Source: Winogradskyella sp. UBA3174 (GTDB taxonomy: Bacteria > Bacteroidota > Bacteroidia > Flavobacteriales > Flavobacteriaceae). From it: DNA of 13,645 bases. Location: assembly GCF_002364335.1 (NCBI RefSeq), contig NZ_DEXW01000062.1, forward strand, positions 1-13,645, given 5' to 3'. Shown here piece by piece: positions 1 through 7,981 of this stretch (position 1 is the stretch's first letter; each line of letters begins with the position of its first letter). The notes beneath the pieces are model-generated. The model saw only the letters and a program-made list of their open reading frames with translations, had not been told where the DNA came from and did not search any database. Made by a program: the position numbers and the translations under genes.

Positions 1-2
1 TG

Positions 3-407
3 ATAAATTTTGGTAAATTTTTAGTTAAAAAAGATTTTATCAGACCCCCTTTATATTACAACCTTTTATTTGGAAACATAGCATGTGCTCAGACTAATTT
101 ATTACATACAGGTGTAATGTTAAATGATATTCAAGAAGATGCTCTAGTGAGTATTGCTGGTATAGGACATGGTCAATTAATGATGAATTCTATGGCAATA
201 GCTATAGGTAAAGGTGTACGTGTTGGTTTAGAAGATAATATTTGGTACGATGCAGAGCGCACTAGACTTGCTACTAATAAAGAGCTAATTGAACGTATAC
301 ATGTTATAGCTAAAGCTAATAATAGAGACGTAATGACACCAACAGAATTCCGTGCTCAAATGCAAATGGAACCAGGTTATGGTCGTTACGGACGTATTTA
401 TAATTAA
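3..407 (+). CDS. Beta-keto acid cleavage enzyme (BKACE/DUF849), 3' part only
   Basis: The frame is open from the first bases of the window, so the start lies outside and only about the last 134 residues are seen. They match the C-terminal end of the BKACE family (DUF849, named from 3-keto-5-aminohexanoate cleavage enzyme): a GIGHGQLMMNSMAIAIG helix followed by VRVGLEDN, whose acidic and Asn residues lie at the mouth of the TIM barrel, then the usual tail with a TNKELIERIHVIAKANNRDVMTP-like stretch and an extra Gly/Tyr/Arg-rich end. Family members condense a beta-keto acid with acetyl-CoA to give acetoacetate and a new acyl-CoA. The zinc-binding His residues and the substrate-selecting N-terminal region are outside the window, so the substrate cannot be named. 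The stop is 9 bases before the next gene, which suggests one operon. Sure of the family; unsure of the reaction. Confidence 0.85.
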   Translation: MNFGKFLVKKDFIRPPLYYNLLFGNIACAQTNLLHTGVMLNDIQEDALVSIAGIGHGQLMMNSMAIAIGKGVRVGLEDNIWYDAERTRLATNKELIERIHVIAKANNRDVMTPTEFRAQMQMEPGYGRYGRIYN

Positions 408-416
408 TTTATAGAT

Positions 417-1058
417 ATGGAAGGAGACAAAAAAGGATTATCGTATCGTATCAAATGGATTTCTAATATTATAAAGCATGGTCTTTTTCTTCACGGCGTA
501 CGTAATAATTTAGCTAAAGTTGGGTTAGATTTTATGCCCTATTATTGGGTAGAAGAAGCTACAAGTACAATTAAGCCACCAGAAATAAGAGGAGAGGATA
601 AGGATTTTAAAATCTCAATTTTTGGAGAAGAAGAAATTAATTATGTAAAAAGCACCATTATAGGTATTGGTGAAAAAGATTTATTAACTAACCTTAAGAA
701 TGGTGAAATCTGTGTAGGTCTAAAAAATAAAGGAACTATTGCGGCATATATGTTTATAAAGCAAAAGCCTTTTATATTTAGAAAGCGTCAGTTTAATTTA
801 AAACCTTCGGAGAGCTATTTGCATAGTATGTATACTTTTGAAGCTTATAGAGGAAAAAGCATGGCACCATATTTAAGATACCACAGTTATAAGTTGTTAG
901 AAAAAGAAGGTGTAACTAGTTATTTTAGTGTTAGTGAGTACTTTAATAAATCGACTATAAAGTTTAAGAAAAAGCTTAATTCTAAGCCTGTAAAATTATA
1001 TTTGAGTTTGGTGTTATTTAAAAAGTGGACTATGAATTTTACTTTAAAAAGTCACTAA
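417..1058 (+). CDS. GNAT-like acyltransferase, 213 aa
   Basis: A 213-residue soluble, Lys-rich protein with no signal peptide or membrane segment. Residues around 140-155 read FEAYRGKSMAPYLRY, which resembles the acyl-CoA pyrophosphate-binding loop of GNAT proteins (R/Q-x-x-G-x-G/A, here R145-G-K-S-M-A). The conserved-looking stretch GVRNNLAKVGLDFMPYYW near residue 27 and the IxVGLKNKGTIAAYMFIKQK beta hairpin before the loop fit this class of acyltransferases that sit in polysaccharide clusters. It would transfer an acyl group from CoA to an amine or hydroxyl; donor and acceptor are unknown. It follows the BKACE gene by 9 bases, and that enzyme makes acyl-CoA, so a donor-maker/transferase pair is plausible. 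A decayed paralogue follows at 1151. The start is fixed by the ATG at 417, whose MEGDKKG opening is matched by MEGYKKG in the pseudogene. Confidence 0.7.
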   Translation: MEGDKKGLSYRIKWISNIIKHGLFLHGVRNNLAKVGLDFMPYYWVEEATSTIKPPEIRGEDKDFKISIFGEEEINYVKSTIIGIGEKDLLTNLKNGEICVGLKNKGTIAAYMFIKQKPFIFRKRQFNLKPSESYLHSMYTFEAYRGKSMAPYLRYHSYKLLEKEGVTSYFSVSEYFNKSTIKFKKKLNSKPVKLYLSLVLFKKWTMNFTLKSH

Positions 1059-1150
1059 ACGTTTGTCTCTCAGTGGCACAAGAAATAGTACTACTTTTTT
1101 ATGTGACTAAAGTGATATAAACTGTTCTGGTTAATATATACTTAATATGT

Positions 1151-1796
1151 ATGGAAGGTTATAAGAAAGGTGTTATCAGCAGATTTAAATGGATTTATAC
1201 ATTAACTAGGCATGGATTGTTTTTACAGGTGTACGTAATAATCTTGCAAAAATTGGTATTGATATTATGCCTTATTATTGGTTCACAGGCACAAAAGAGT
1301 TGTCTAAACCGCAAACTATTAAAGGAGAATAACTAGATTTAAAAACTTCTGTTTTCGGTGATTCAGAAATTAATCTTATTAAATCTACAATTATTGGGAT
1401 TGAACATAAAGATTTACTTAACGATTTAAAAAATGGTGAAATCTGTGTAGGTTTAAAGCAAAATAATAATATCGTTGCTTATTCATTTGTAAAGAAAAAA
1501 CCTTTTTATATTAGGAAGCGCTATTTTAATTTAGGTTATAAAGATATTTATGCTCATAGCACTTATGTTTTGAAAAATATAGAGGTAAAAATATTGTTCC
1601 ATATTTAAAATATCAACGTTTCGAGTTATTAGAAAAAGAAGGCGTTTTATACCATCATTCAATAAGTGAGTATTTTAATAAATCTGCGATAAGAATGCAG
1701 AAAAAGTCAAATGCTAAAATTGTAGCCTTGTACCTTAGTGTAATCCTTTTTAGAAAATGTACTATGAACTTTACTTTAAAAAAATATAAAAATTGA
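1151..1796 (+). pseudogene. Decayed second copy of the GNAT-like acyltransferase
   Basis: The region is a full-length copy of the gene at 417 that can no longer be translated. It opens MEGYKKGVISRFKW, parallel to MEGDKKGLSYRIKW. One base is lost at about 1226-1228, after which the protein continues in another frame as GVRNNLAKIGIDIMPYYW. An in-frame TAA stands at 1330-1332 where the intact copy has an Asp codon. The frame then runs on (STIIGIEHKDLLNDLKNGEICVGL) until a second base is lost in the T run near 1570, after which EKYRGKNIVPYLKY and MNFTLKKYKN follow in a third frame to a TGA at 1794-1796. Three separate lesions make sequencing error unlikely as the whole explanation. The final TGA overlaps the ATG of the next gene, so before decay the two were probably translationally coupled. 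Confidence 0.88.
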
Positions 1797-2911
1797 TGTA
1801 CCACTTTTTTAAAATGTTATTAACTAAACGCATATTAGAAGGCAAGCAAAAACTTATTCAGTTTAATACTAAATTAAACGCTAAGAGAAAGATTAAACTA
1901 ATTATAGCGTCTAGAAACACACCAAGGCTAACCCAAGAAGAAGAAAGATTGGCACACTCATTTTTTAAGACACGTGGTTATAAATTAAATAATGTGCATT
2001 GGCATATGCATCTCAAAGCTGTAAGTGGCGAGTTTTATGCGAATTACATACCTGAAGATATTTATAGACCCCTTATAGATCCAAAGTTAAATCAAATGAC
2101 ACATTGGCCAGCACTAATAGATAAGAACTTAACTTATAATTTATTTAGTGAGTTTAACCAACCTAAGGTAATAGTACACAATATAAACGGTTTCTATTAT
2201 GTTAATAATGAGATTGTAGATGAGTATAATGCGATAATGGCTTGTTTAAAACATAAGGATTCTTTTATCATAAAACCAACAGTTGAAAGCGGTAAAGGTA
2301 AATTAGTTCAGAAGGTTACTCTAAACACTAAAAATAAGAAAGAAGAACAAATTAGATTACAAAAACTTTTTGTGGTTTATAAGAAGGATTTTATTGTTCA
2401 AGAGGTGGTGAGCCAAAGCGAAACAATGAAAGCGCTAAACCCTTCGTCTCTAAATACACTTAGGGTTGCCAGTTATTTAAGACAAGATGGTAGTGTTCAT
2501 ATACTATCGACAGTTTCTAGGATTGGCAATCCAAATTCTAGTACTGATAATTATTCTCTAGAGGGTATTATATGCGGCATAAAAGAGAATGGTGACTTTA
2601 AAGATGTAGCATATACTAAAGGTAAAAAAATACAAGCGAGTCCTTCTGGCATATCTTTTAGTGCATGCAGTGTTCCCAATTATCAATCTGTTAAAAAGGT
2701 AGTAAAAGCATTACATATTAAAGTGCCCTATTTCAGAATTATCTCCTGGGATATTGGTATTGACATAAAAGATGACCCTATTTTTATAGAATACAACGTT
2801 TACAATCAATCTTTAGAATTACATCAAATAACTAATGGTCCAATGTTTGGTGAATTTACAGATGAAATATTAAGAATAGGAAAGTTGTCTAACACTAGAC
2901 AAAGCGATTGA
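1796..2911 (+). CDS. Sugar-transfer-associated ATP-grasp ligase, copy 1
   Basis: A 371-residue protein of the ATP-grasp family typed as 'sugar-transfer associated' (Pfam ATPgrasp_ST), whose members lie in surface polysaccharide and natural-product clusters and are expected to join a carboxylate to an amine through an acyl-phosphate. Visible signs: the nucleotide loop IIKPTVESGKGKLV (K160 onward), the family signature ALNPSSLNTLRV near 213-224, and the metal-binding end SWDIGI (D319) and IEYN (E332, N334). A basic, Trp/His-containing N-terminal part of about 120 residues precedes the fold. It differs from its three neighbours in having DNYSLEG where they have a GG pair (residues 251-257), so its active-site loop is altered. 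I place the start at the ATG overlapping the pseudogene stop rather than at the TTG one codon earlier, because it aligns with the MYQYLKK start of copy 4. Substrates are unknown. Confidence 0.85.
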   Translation: MYHFFKMLLTKRILEGKQKLIQFNTKLNAKRKIKLIIASRNTPRLTQEEERLAHSFFKTRGYKLNNVHWHMHLKAVSGEFYANYIPEDIYRPLIDPKLNQMTHWPALIDKNLTYNLFSEFNQPKVIVHNINGFYYVNNEIVDEYNAIMACLKHKDSFIIKPTVESGKGKLVQKVTLNTKNKKEEQIRLQKLFVVYKKDFIVQEVVSQSETMKALNPSSLNTLRVASYLRQDGSVHILSTVSRIGNPNSSTDNYSLEGIICGIKENGDFKDVAYTKGKKIQASPSGISFSACSVPNYQSVKKVVKALHIKVPYFRIISWDIGIDIKDDPIFIEYNVYNQSLELHQITNGPMFGEFTDEILRIGKLSNTRQSD

Positions 2912-3196
2912 TTTACACTTCGTCGAAATAATTACTTATTATTAAGATAATTAGCATAAATTCGGGAGTCACATTACTCTAACATTAAAATAATAATTAA
3001 TTTTTATAATTTAGGAATGATTCTAACAAAAGCAATCATACCTCACAGTTCTGTCTCTGTAAATGAAATATAGTTTCAGAAATTATTGTAAACATCCATA
3101 ATTAAATTTATACGATACCTTAAGTCAGTTTAATTAGAGCTTAGGTGAGTAAGTTCTTGAAAAAATTGATAATTTATTTAATAAAAAAAAACACTA
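2912..3196. other. 285-bp gap between ATP-grasp copies 1 and 2
   Basis: No open frame of note, no RNA gene and no perfect TAnnTTTG box was found. The closest is TAATTTAG near 3010-3017 with one mismatch. The other two gaps in the ATP-grasp array are only 86 and 44 bases, so this gap may hold a promoter for copies 2-4 or be the residue of a lost gene. I could not recognise any remnant of an acyltransferase or ATP-grasp frame in it. Confidence 0.4.
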
Positions 3197-4315
3197 ATGT
3201 CGATATATCATTTTCTTAAAGGTTTATTTACAGGTTATGTAGTAAATTTTCAAAAACGTTTGGTAGCATTTAATTTAACTATGAATGCTCGTAAAGAGAT
3301 AAAGCAAGTTTTTAAAAATAGTGACATACCTAAATTAAAACCTCACGAAATAAAGGAAGCTAAAGCTTTTTTTAAATCAAAAGGTTACAAATTAAATAAC
3401 ACGTATTGGCATCGGTTCTATAAATATATGAATGGGGAATTTCATAAGGATTATATTCCGTTAGATATATTTAGACCTTTGATTGAACCCAAATTAAACA
3501 GAAAAATTTATTGGCCAGCGTTGTTAGATAAAAATCTAACGTCAAATTTATTTAAAGAATTTAATCAACCTAAAACCGTAATAAGTAATATTAATGGATT
3601 CTATTATAGTGATGATAAAATTGTAAGTGGAGCATTTGCTGCAGAGAAGTGCAATCAACAAAAAACTGCATTTATTATAAAACCAACTGTAGAATCTGGT
3701 AGAGGGAGAATGGTTAAAAAATTTACAATAGATAATGGTAAAACATCTATTGATAATTTAAAAGTGATCGATTTATTCAAGCTCTATAAGAAAGATTTTA
3801 TTATTCAAAAGGTTGTGGAGCAAAGCACTCAATTAAGTGCATTAAATCCTTCAACATTAAACACGCTGAGAGTTGTATCTTATCTAAATAAGGAAGGGGT
3901 TGTATGTATTTTGAATACATATATGAGAATAGGGAAACCAGGTTGTGATACAGATAATGTTTCGATTGGTGGTATTGCCTGCGGAGTTGATGAAGATGGA
4001 TTACTTCAAAAAAATGGGTATACTAAAAAAGGACAAGGGAACGGAAAGGGAATTTTATTAAAAACACCTACAGGAATAGTATTAGAAGGTTATCAAATCC
4101 CTAATTATTCTGCTGTCAATGAAATGGTTAAAGAGATGCATGTCTTGGTGCCATTATTTAAGATAATTTCATGGGACATAGGTATAGATATAAATAATAC
4201 GCCGATTTTAGTTGAGTACAACACTTTTTATCAAAATGTTGATTTACAGATGTTTAATGGTCCGCTTCTTCGAGACTATACAGATGAAATTTTAGCGCTT
4301 GGTTTAGAAGCATAA
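3197..4315 (+). CDS. Sugar-transfer-associated ATP-grasp ligase, copy 2
   Basis: A 372-residue paralogue of copy 1. The nucleotide loop is IIKPTVESGRGRMV starting at K162, the signature is ALNPSTLNTLRV, the glycine loop is the complete DNVSIGGIACG, and the metal ligands are D327 (SWDIGI) and E340/N342 (VEYN). All residues expected for catalysis are therefore present. Its nearest relative by eye is copy 3: long runs are identical, for example QKRLVAFNLTMNAR near residue 19 and the whole WPALLDKNLTSNLFKEFNQP block, so the two come from a recent tandem duplication. It lies 86 bases before copy 3. It should form an amide or a related acyl bond using ATP in the cytoplasm; which acid and which amine cannot be read from the sequence. 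Confidence 0.87.
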   Translation: MSIYHFLKGLFTGYVVNFQKRLVAFNLTMNARKEIKQVFKNSDIPKLKPHEIKEAKAFFKSKGYKLNNTYWHRFYKYMNGEFHKDYIPLDIFRPLIEPKLNRKIYWPALLDKNLTSNLFKEFNQPKTVISNINGFYYSDDKIVSGAFAAEKCNQQKTAFIIKPTVESGRGRMVKKFTIDNGKTSIDNLKVIDLFKLYKKDFIIQKVVEQSTQLSALNPSTLNTLRVVSYLNKEGVVCILNTYMRIGKPGCDTDNVSIGGIACGVDEDGLLQKNGYTKKGQGNGKGILLKTPTGIVLEGYQIPNYSAVNEMVKEMHVLVPLFKIISWDIGIDINNTPILVEYNTFYQNVDLQMFNGPLLRDYTDEILALGLEA

Positions 4316-4401
4316 TTAAGAGTTTTTATAAGTTTTTGGTCCTTCTTAAAAAATGTATAATAAACGATGTATTAAAATAGAATTACTATTAATTAGAATT
4401 G

Positions 4402-5520
4402 ATGTCTATGTATCACAAGATAAAGCGATTATTGACGACTTCCGTTTTAAATTCTCAAAAACGTTTGGTAGCATTTAATTTGACCATGAATGCGAGAAGA
4501 GAAATAAAACACGTTATTAGAAATAGTAAAATACCTAAGTTGAAACCTCATGAAGTAAAGGAAGCGAAGTCTTTTTTTAAGTCCAGAGGTTATAAATTGA
4601 AGAACACCTATTGGCATCGGTTTTTTAAATCTGCGACTGGCGAATTTCACAAGGACTATATTCCATTAGATATCTTTAGACCTTTGATAGAGCCTAACTT
4701 AAACAGAAGAATTTATTGGCCAGCATTATTAGATAAGAATTTAACGTCTAACTTATTTAAGGAATTTAATCAACCTAAAACTCTAATAAAGAATATTAAT
4801 GGATTCTATTATATCAATGATAAACTAGAAACTGAAGCTTTAGCTATTGAAACGTGCAATGAAACTCAAAGTGCCTTTATAATAAAACCAACAGTAGATT
4901 CTGGCAAAGGAAAAATGGTAAAAAAGTTTACCATGGAAAATGGAGAAACCTCTATTGATAATTTAAAATTAATTGATGTCTTCAAATTATATAAAAATGA
5001 TTTTATTGTTCAGCAAGTTGTAGAGCAAAGTGCTAAACTGAGTGCTTTAAATGCTTCAACTTTAAATACAATTAGAGTGGTGTCTTACTTAAACAAGGAT
5101 GGAGGAGTATGCATACTAAAAACTTACTTAAGAATTGGTAAGCCAGGAAGTGATACAGATAATATTTCTATTGGAGGCATTGCATGTGCTATTAGAGATG
5201 ATGGTTTTCTTCATCCCAAAGGTTATACTAACAGAGTAGGAGGTGGAAAAGTTGCTTTGACGGAAACACCATCCGGAGTCGCATTAAATGATTACCAAAT
5301 CCCTAATTATTCTGGTGTTATTAAAATGGTAAAAGAGATGCATCCTATAGTGCCTTTATTTAAGATAATTTCATGGGATATAGGTATTGATATTAATGAT
5401 ATGCCCATTTTAATAGAATATAATACGTTTTATCAAAATCTGAATATGCAAATGTTTACTGGACCACTTTTTGGAAAATTTGCAGACGAAATCCTTGCAA
5501 AAGGATTAGAATCCTACTAA
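4402..5520 (+). CDS. Sugar-transfer-associated ATP-grasp ligase, copy 3
   Basis: A 372-residue protein and sister of copy 2. The ATG at 4402 (MSMYHKIK) is preferred over the TTG just before it because it lines up with MSIYHFLK of copy 2. The nucleotide loop is IIKPTVDSGKGKMV from K162 with Asp where copies 1 and 2 have Glu; the family signature is changed from ALNPSS/T to ALNASTLNTIRV; the glycine loop is DNISIGGIACA; metal ligands are D326 and E339/N341. The catalytic set is intact, but the substitutions cluster around the active site, which fits a shift in substrate rather than loss of activity. It follows copy 2 by 86 bases and precedes copy 4 by 44, so the three are probably on one transcript. 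Confidence 0.87.
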   Translation: MSMYHKIKRLLTTSVLNSQKRLVAFNLTMNARREIKHVIRNSKIPKLKPHEVKEAKSFFKSRGYKLKNTYWHRFFKSATGEFHKDYIPLDIFRPLIEPNLNRRIYWPALLDKNLTSNLFKEFNQPKTLIKNINGFYYINDKLETEALAIETCNETQSAFIIKPTVDSGKGKMVKKFTMENGETSIDNLKLIDVFKLYKNDFIVQQVVEQSAKLSALNASTLNTIRVVSYLNKDGGVCILKTYLRIGKPGSDTDNISIGGIACAIRDDGFLHPKGYTNRVGGGKVALTETPSGVALNDYQIPNYSGVIKMVKEMHPIVPLFKIISWDIGIDINDMPILIEYNTFYQNLNMQMFTGPLFGKFADEILAKGLESY

Positions 5521-5564
5521 GATTTTTAAAAGATTGCTATAATTTTAAACACAACACTTTATAT

Positions 5565-6662
5565 ATGTATCAATACTTAAAGAAATTATTAACTAAGCGT
5601 ATAATTTTTTTTCAAAAACGAATTGACGAGGTCTATCTTAAAAGAAGCTCTAGGCAGTATATGAAATCTCTTATTCGTAAAAGAAATTTACCAAAATTAA
5701 CTACTGAAGAAGTAAAGCAGGCCAAGTCTTATTATAAAACGAAAGGGTATAAATTGAGTAACACCTATTGGCATAGGTATTACAAAGCAATGAATGGCGA
5801 GTTCCACAAGGATTATGTTCCTTTTGATATTTTTAAATCAATAATTAGTCCTAGATTAAATCAACAAAGACAATATCCAGCGTTGTTAGATAAAAATATG
5901 CTCTATAATATATTTAAGGATTTTAAACAGCCAATACATGTGGTGCAGAATATTAATGGGTTTTATTACGTTAATAATCAAATTGTTGATGTAACTGATG
6001 CAATTAAAGCTTGTAACTCAAATAGTAATCACTTTATAATTAAACCTACTGTAGGATCTGGACAAGGACGAATGGTTAATGCTTTTACGGTTAAGGATTC
6101 TATGACCTCATATAAGAATCTTAGTTTATTAGAGCTGTTTAAATTATATCATAAGGATTTTATAGTTCAAGAATTTTTAGAACAAAGTGATCTATTGAAT
6201 TCACTTAACCCATCGAGTGTAAATACACTTCGTGTGGTGTCTTATTTAAATAAAGAAGGCGTTCATATATTAGCTTCTGTCTTAAGAATAGGTAAGCCAG
6301 GCAATTCTACAGATAACTTCTCTACTGGTGGTATTTTCTGCGGAGTATTAGAAGATGGACAATTAAAAGATAAAGGTTTTAACCCAAAGGGAACTCAATT
6401 TACTAAAACCTCCACAGGCATTATATTAAAGGATTGTAAGATACCTAATTATGATAAGGTGCAAGAGATGACGAAATCGATGCATTTTAAAGTACCGTAT
6501 TTCAAAATAATTTCTTGGGATATTGCTATTAATAAAAGTAATATGCCAGTTTTAATAGAATATAATACCTATAAACAAGGGATTGACCTTCAAATGGCTA
6601 GTGGACCATTATTCGGAAAGTTTGCTGATGAAATTTTGGATATGGGCTTAAAACCGTATTAA
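5565..6662 (+). CDS. Sugar-transfer-associated ATP-grasp ligase, copy 4
   Basis: A 365-residue last member of the array, clearly diverged from copies 2 and 3 but with the same architecture. The nucleotide loop reads IIKPTVGSGQGRMV from K160, with Gly in place of the acidic residue and Gln in place of Lys/Arg seen in the others. The signature is SLNPSSVNTLRV, the glycine loop DNFSTGGIFCG, and metal ligands are D319 (SWDIAI) and E332/N334. The stretch FHKDYVPFDIF and YPALLDKNM keep the N-terminal part recognisable. The stop TAA at 6660-6662 overlaps the stop of the oppositely directed CapK-like gene, so transcription from the two sides collides here and no room is left for a separate terminator. 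Function as for the other copies; substrate unknown. Confidence 0.87.
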   Translation: MYQYLKKLLTKRIIFFQKRIDEVYLKRSSRQYMKSLIRKRNLPKLTTEEVKQAKSYYKTKGYKLSNTYWHRYYKAMNGEFHKDYVPFDIFKSIISPRLNQQRQYPALLDKNMLYNIFKDFKQPIHVVQNINGFYYVNNQIVDVTDAIKACNSNSNHFIIKPTVGSGQGRMVNAFTVKDSMTSYKNLSLLELFKLYHKDFIVQEFLEQSDLLNSLNPSSVNTLRVVSYLNKEGVHILASVLRIGKPGNSTDNFSTGGIFCGVLEDGQLKDKGFNPKGTQFTKTSTGIILKDCKIPNYDKVQEMTKSMHFKVPYFKIISWDIAINKSNMPVLIEYNTYKQGIDLQMASGPLFGKFADEILDMGLKPY

Positions 6663-7972
6663 TCTTTCTTAAAATTATTAATAACTTTTTTACGCTTACC
6701 AGAGGCTAATGCCGGGATTTCATCAACATATGAGATTGTGACGTTAGCATCTGTACCAAAATCCGATTTAACATCAGTTATCAAATCGTTTTCAAACTCA
6801 AACACATCATCTTGAAGGTTTAATTTTATCTCATAGTCTTTTTCACCTTGTTGAAGGAATTGGTACTGTTTAAGTAGTTTGTAGTACTTATAAAATTTAG
6901 TATAAATAACAAAAGATGAAATTATGTTGCCTTCAGAGTCATATATAAGATCCATTTTACGACCTTCTATTTGTTCTAATGCCATTGATCCGTTGTCACT
7001 TAATCCTAATTTAGCAATATCACCTGTGTCGTATCTTATAATAGGCATTGCATAGTTAAATAAATCAGTAACTACAATTCTACCAAATTCACCTGGTTTT
7101 ACAGGAGTATCGTTTTCTAAATTCAATAATTCAACATGATAACTTGCGTGATTAATCACAAAATTATTTGGTGAGTTTATGGTTTGTTGAGCTATAATCC
7201 CTATTTCTTCGCTCGAATATCGAGAGAGTACTGTTGTATTGAGATGTTTTCCTAATTTAGATTTAGTATAGGGATTAAGATATTCTGAATTTGCAATAGC
7301 AGAAGTAATACCTAAGTCTTTTAGTATAATATTTTTTCTCTCTAAATACTGCGCAATCATCTCATAAGAAGACGCAAAACCAAGCATTGTTTTTTTAGAC
7401 TGTTTGTCTGATTTTAGCAAATCTAAAAAAGTCTTAATACGCTCATCTGTTAACCTAGAAATATCAAACTGAACCGCATTCTGAATAAACGATTTTAGTT
7501 TCCCCTTTTGGTTATGCCCTCGCCATACTTCAAGTTCATATAGTCTATTACCAACATTAAAACCCGACTGATTAAAAAAGTAAATTACATCCGCGTGATT
7601 TCTATTTCTCTTTTCTTGATTTTGAAACAGAAAAAATGGAACACCAGTAGAGCCACTAGTAGAGACTCTGAAATTATCTTTATCCTTGAATTCACTAGAC
7701 TCAAAACTTTCAAAATCGTTCTGAATTGTCGTTTTTCTAATAACAGGAAAATCAGAAACTGTATTTACGGTTTTTAAAGCACTGTAAAAAGGTGTTGTTT
7801 TTACAGCATGTTTAAGTAGACGTTCAAGGTTGGTGGACCTTATTTGTATAGCTTTGTCTGAATTCGAATTTTCGATACAAAGCTGAATCTCCTCTAACTT
7901 ATTTTTTACTTTTCCACCTTTAGCACTGTCTAAAATCCAAAAGAACTTATGTCTTAATCTATTTAGAATCAT
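6659..7972 (-). CDS. CapK/PaaK-like adenylate-forming acyl ligase
   Basis: A 437-residue member of the phenylacetate-CoA ligase-like branch of adenylate-forming enzymes, the type called CapK in capsule clusters. Motifs in order: the phosphate loop TSGSTGVP at 105-112, YSSEEIG at 252-258, the nucleotide-binding YDTGD at 314-318, and the hinge EGR at 336-338 leading to a small C-terminal domain that ends SGKRKKVINN, whose Lys residues could serve the adenylation step. Such enzymes activate a carboxylic acid as acyl-AMP and usually pass it to CoA; related proteins next to acyltransferases are thought to supply acyl groups for glycan decoration. It is the second gene of a two-gene operon, 9 bases after the NeuD-like acyltransferase gene. 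The true acid is not known; genuine phenylacetate breakdown is unlikely since no paa genes are near. Confidence 0.85.
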   Translation of the reverse strand: MILNRLRHKFFWILDSAKGGKVKNKLEEIQLCIENSNSDKAIQIRSTNLERLLKHAVKTTPFYSALKTVNTVSDFPVIRKTTIQNDFESFESSEFKDKDNFRVSTSGSTGVPFFLFQNQEKRNRNHADVIYFFNQSGFNVGNRLYELEVWRGHNQKGKLKSFIQNAVQFDISRLTDERIKTFLDLLKSDKQSKKTMLGFASSYEMIAQYLERKNIILKDLGITSAIANSEYLNPYTKSKLGKHLNTTVLSRYSSEEIGIIAQQTINSPNNFVINHASYHVELLNLENDTPVKPGEFGRIVVTDLFNYAMPIIRYDTGDIAKLGLSDNGSMALEQIEGRKMDLIYDSEGNIISSFVIYTKFYKYYKLLKQYQFLQQGEKDYEIKLNLQDDVFEFENDLITDVKSDFGTDANVTISYVDEIPALASGKRKKVINNFKKD

Positions 7973-7981
7973 AATATTTTT

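Noticed and set aside
1151..1336. A separate 61-residue protein
   Set aside because: It is only the first piece of the broken acyltransferase copy; after residue 26 it is read in the wrong frame.
4316..4349. Terminator between ATP-grasp copies 2 and 3
   Set aside because: TTAAGA and TCTTAA are complementary but only 6 bases, AT-rich, with a 22-base loop and no T run; such pairs are expected by chance here.
4447..4650. Open frame of 67 codons on the - strand inside ATP-grasp copy 3
   Set aside because: It lies wholly within a well-supported gene, has no family resemblance, and arises as a shadow of its codon use.
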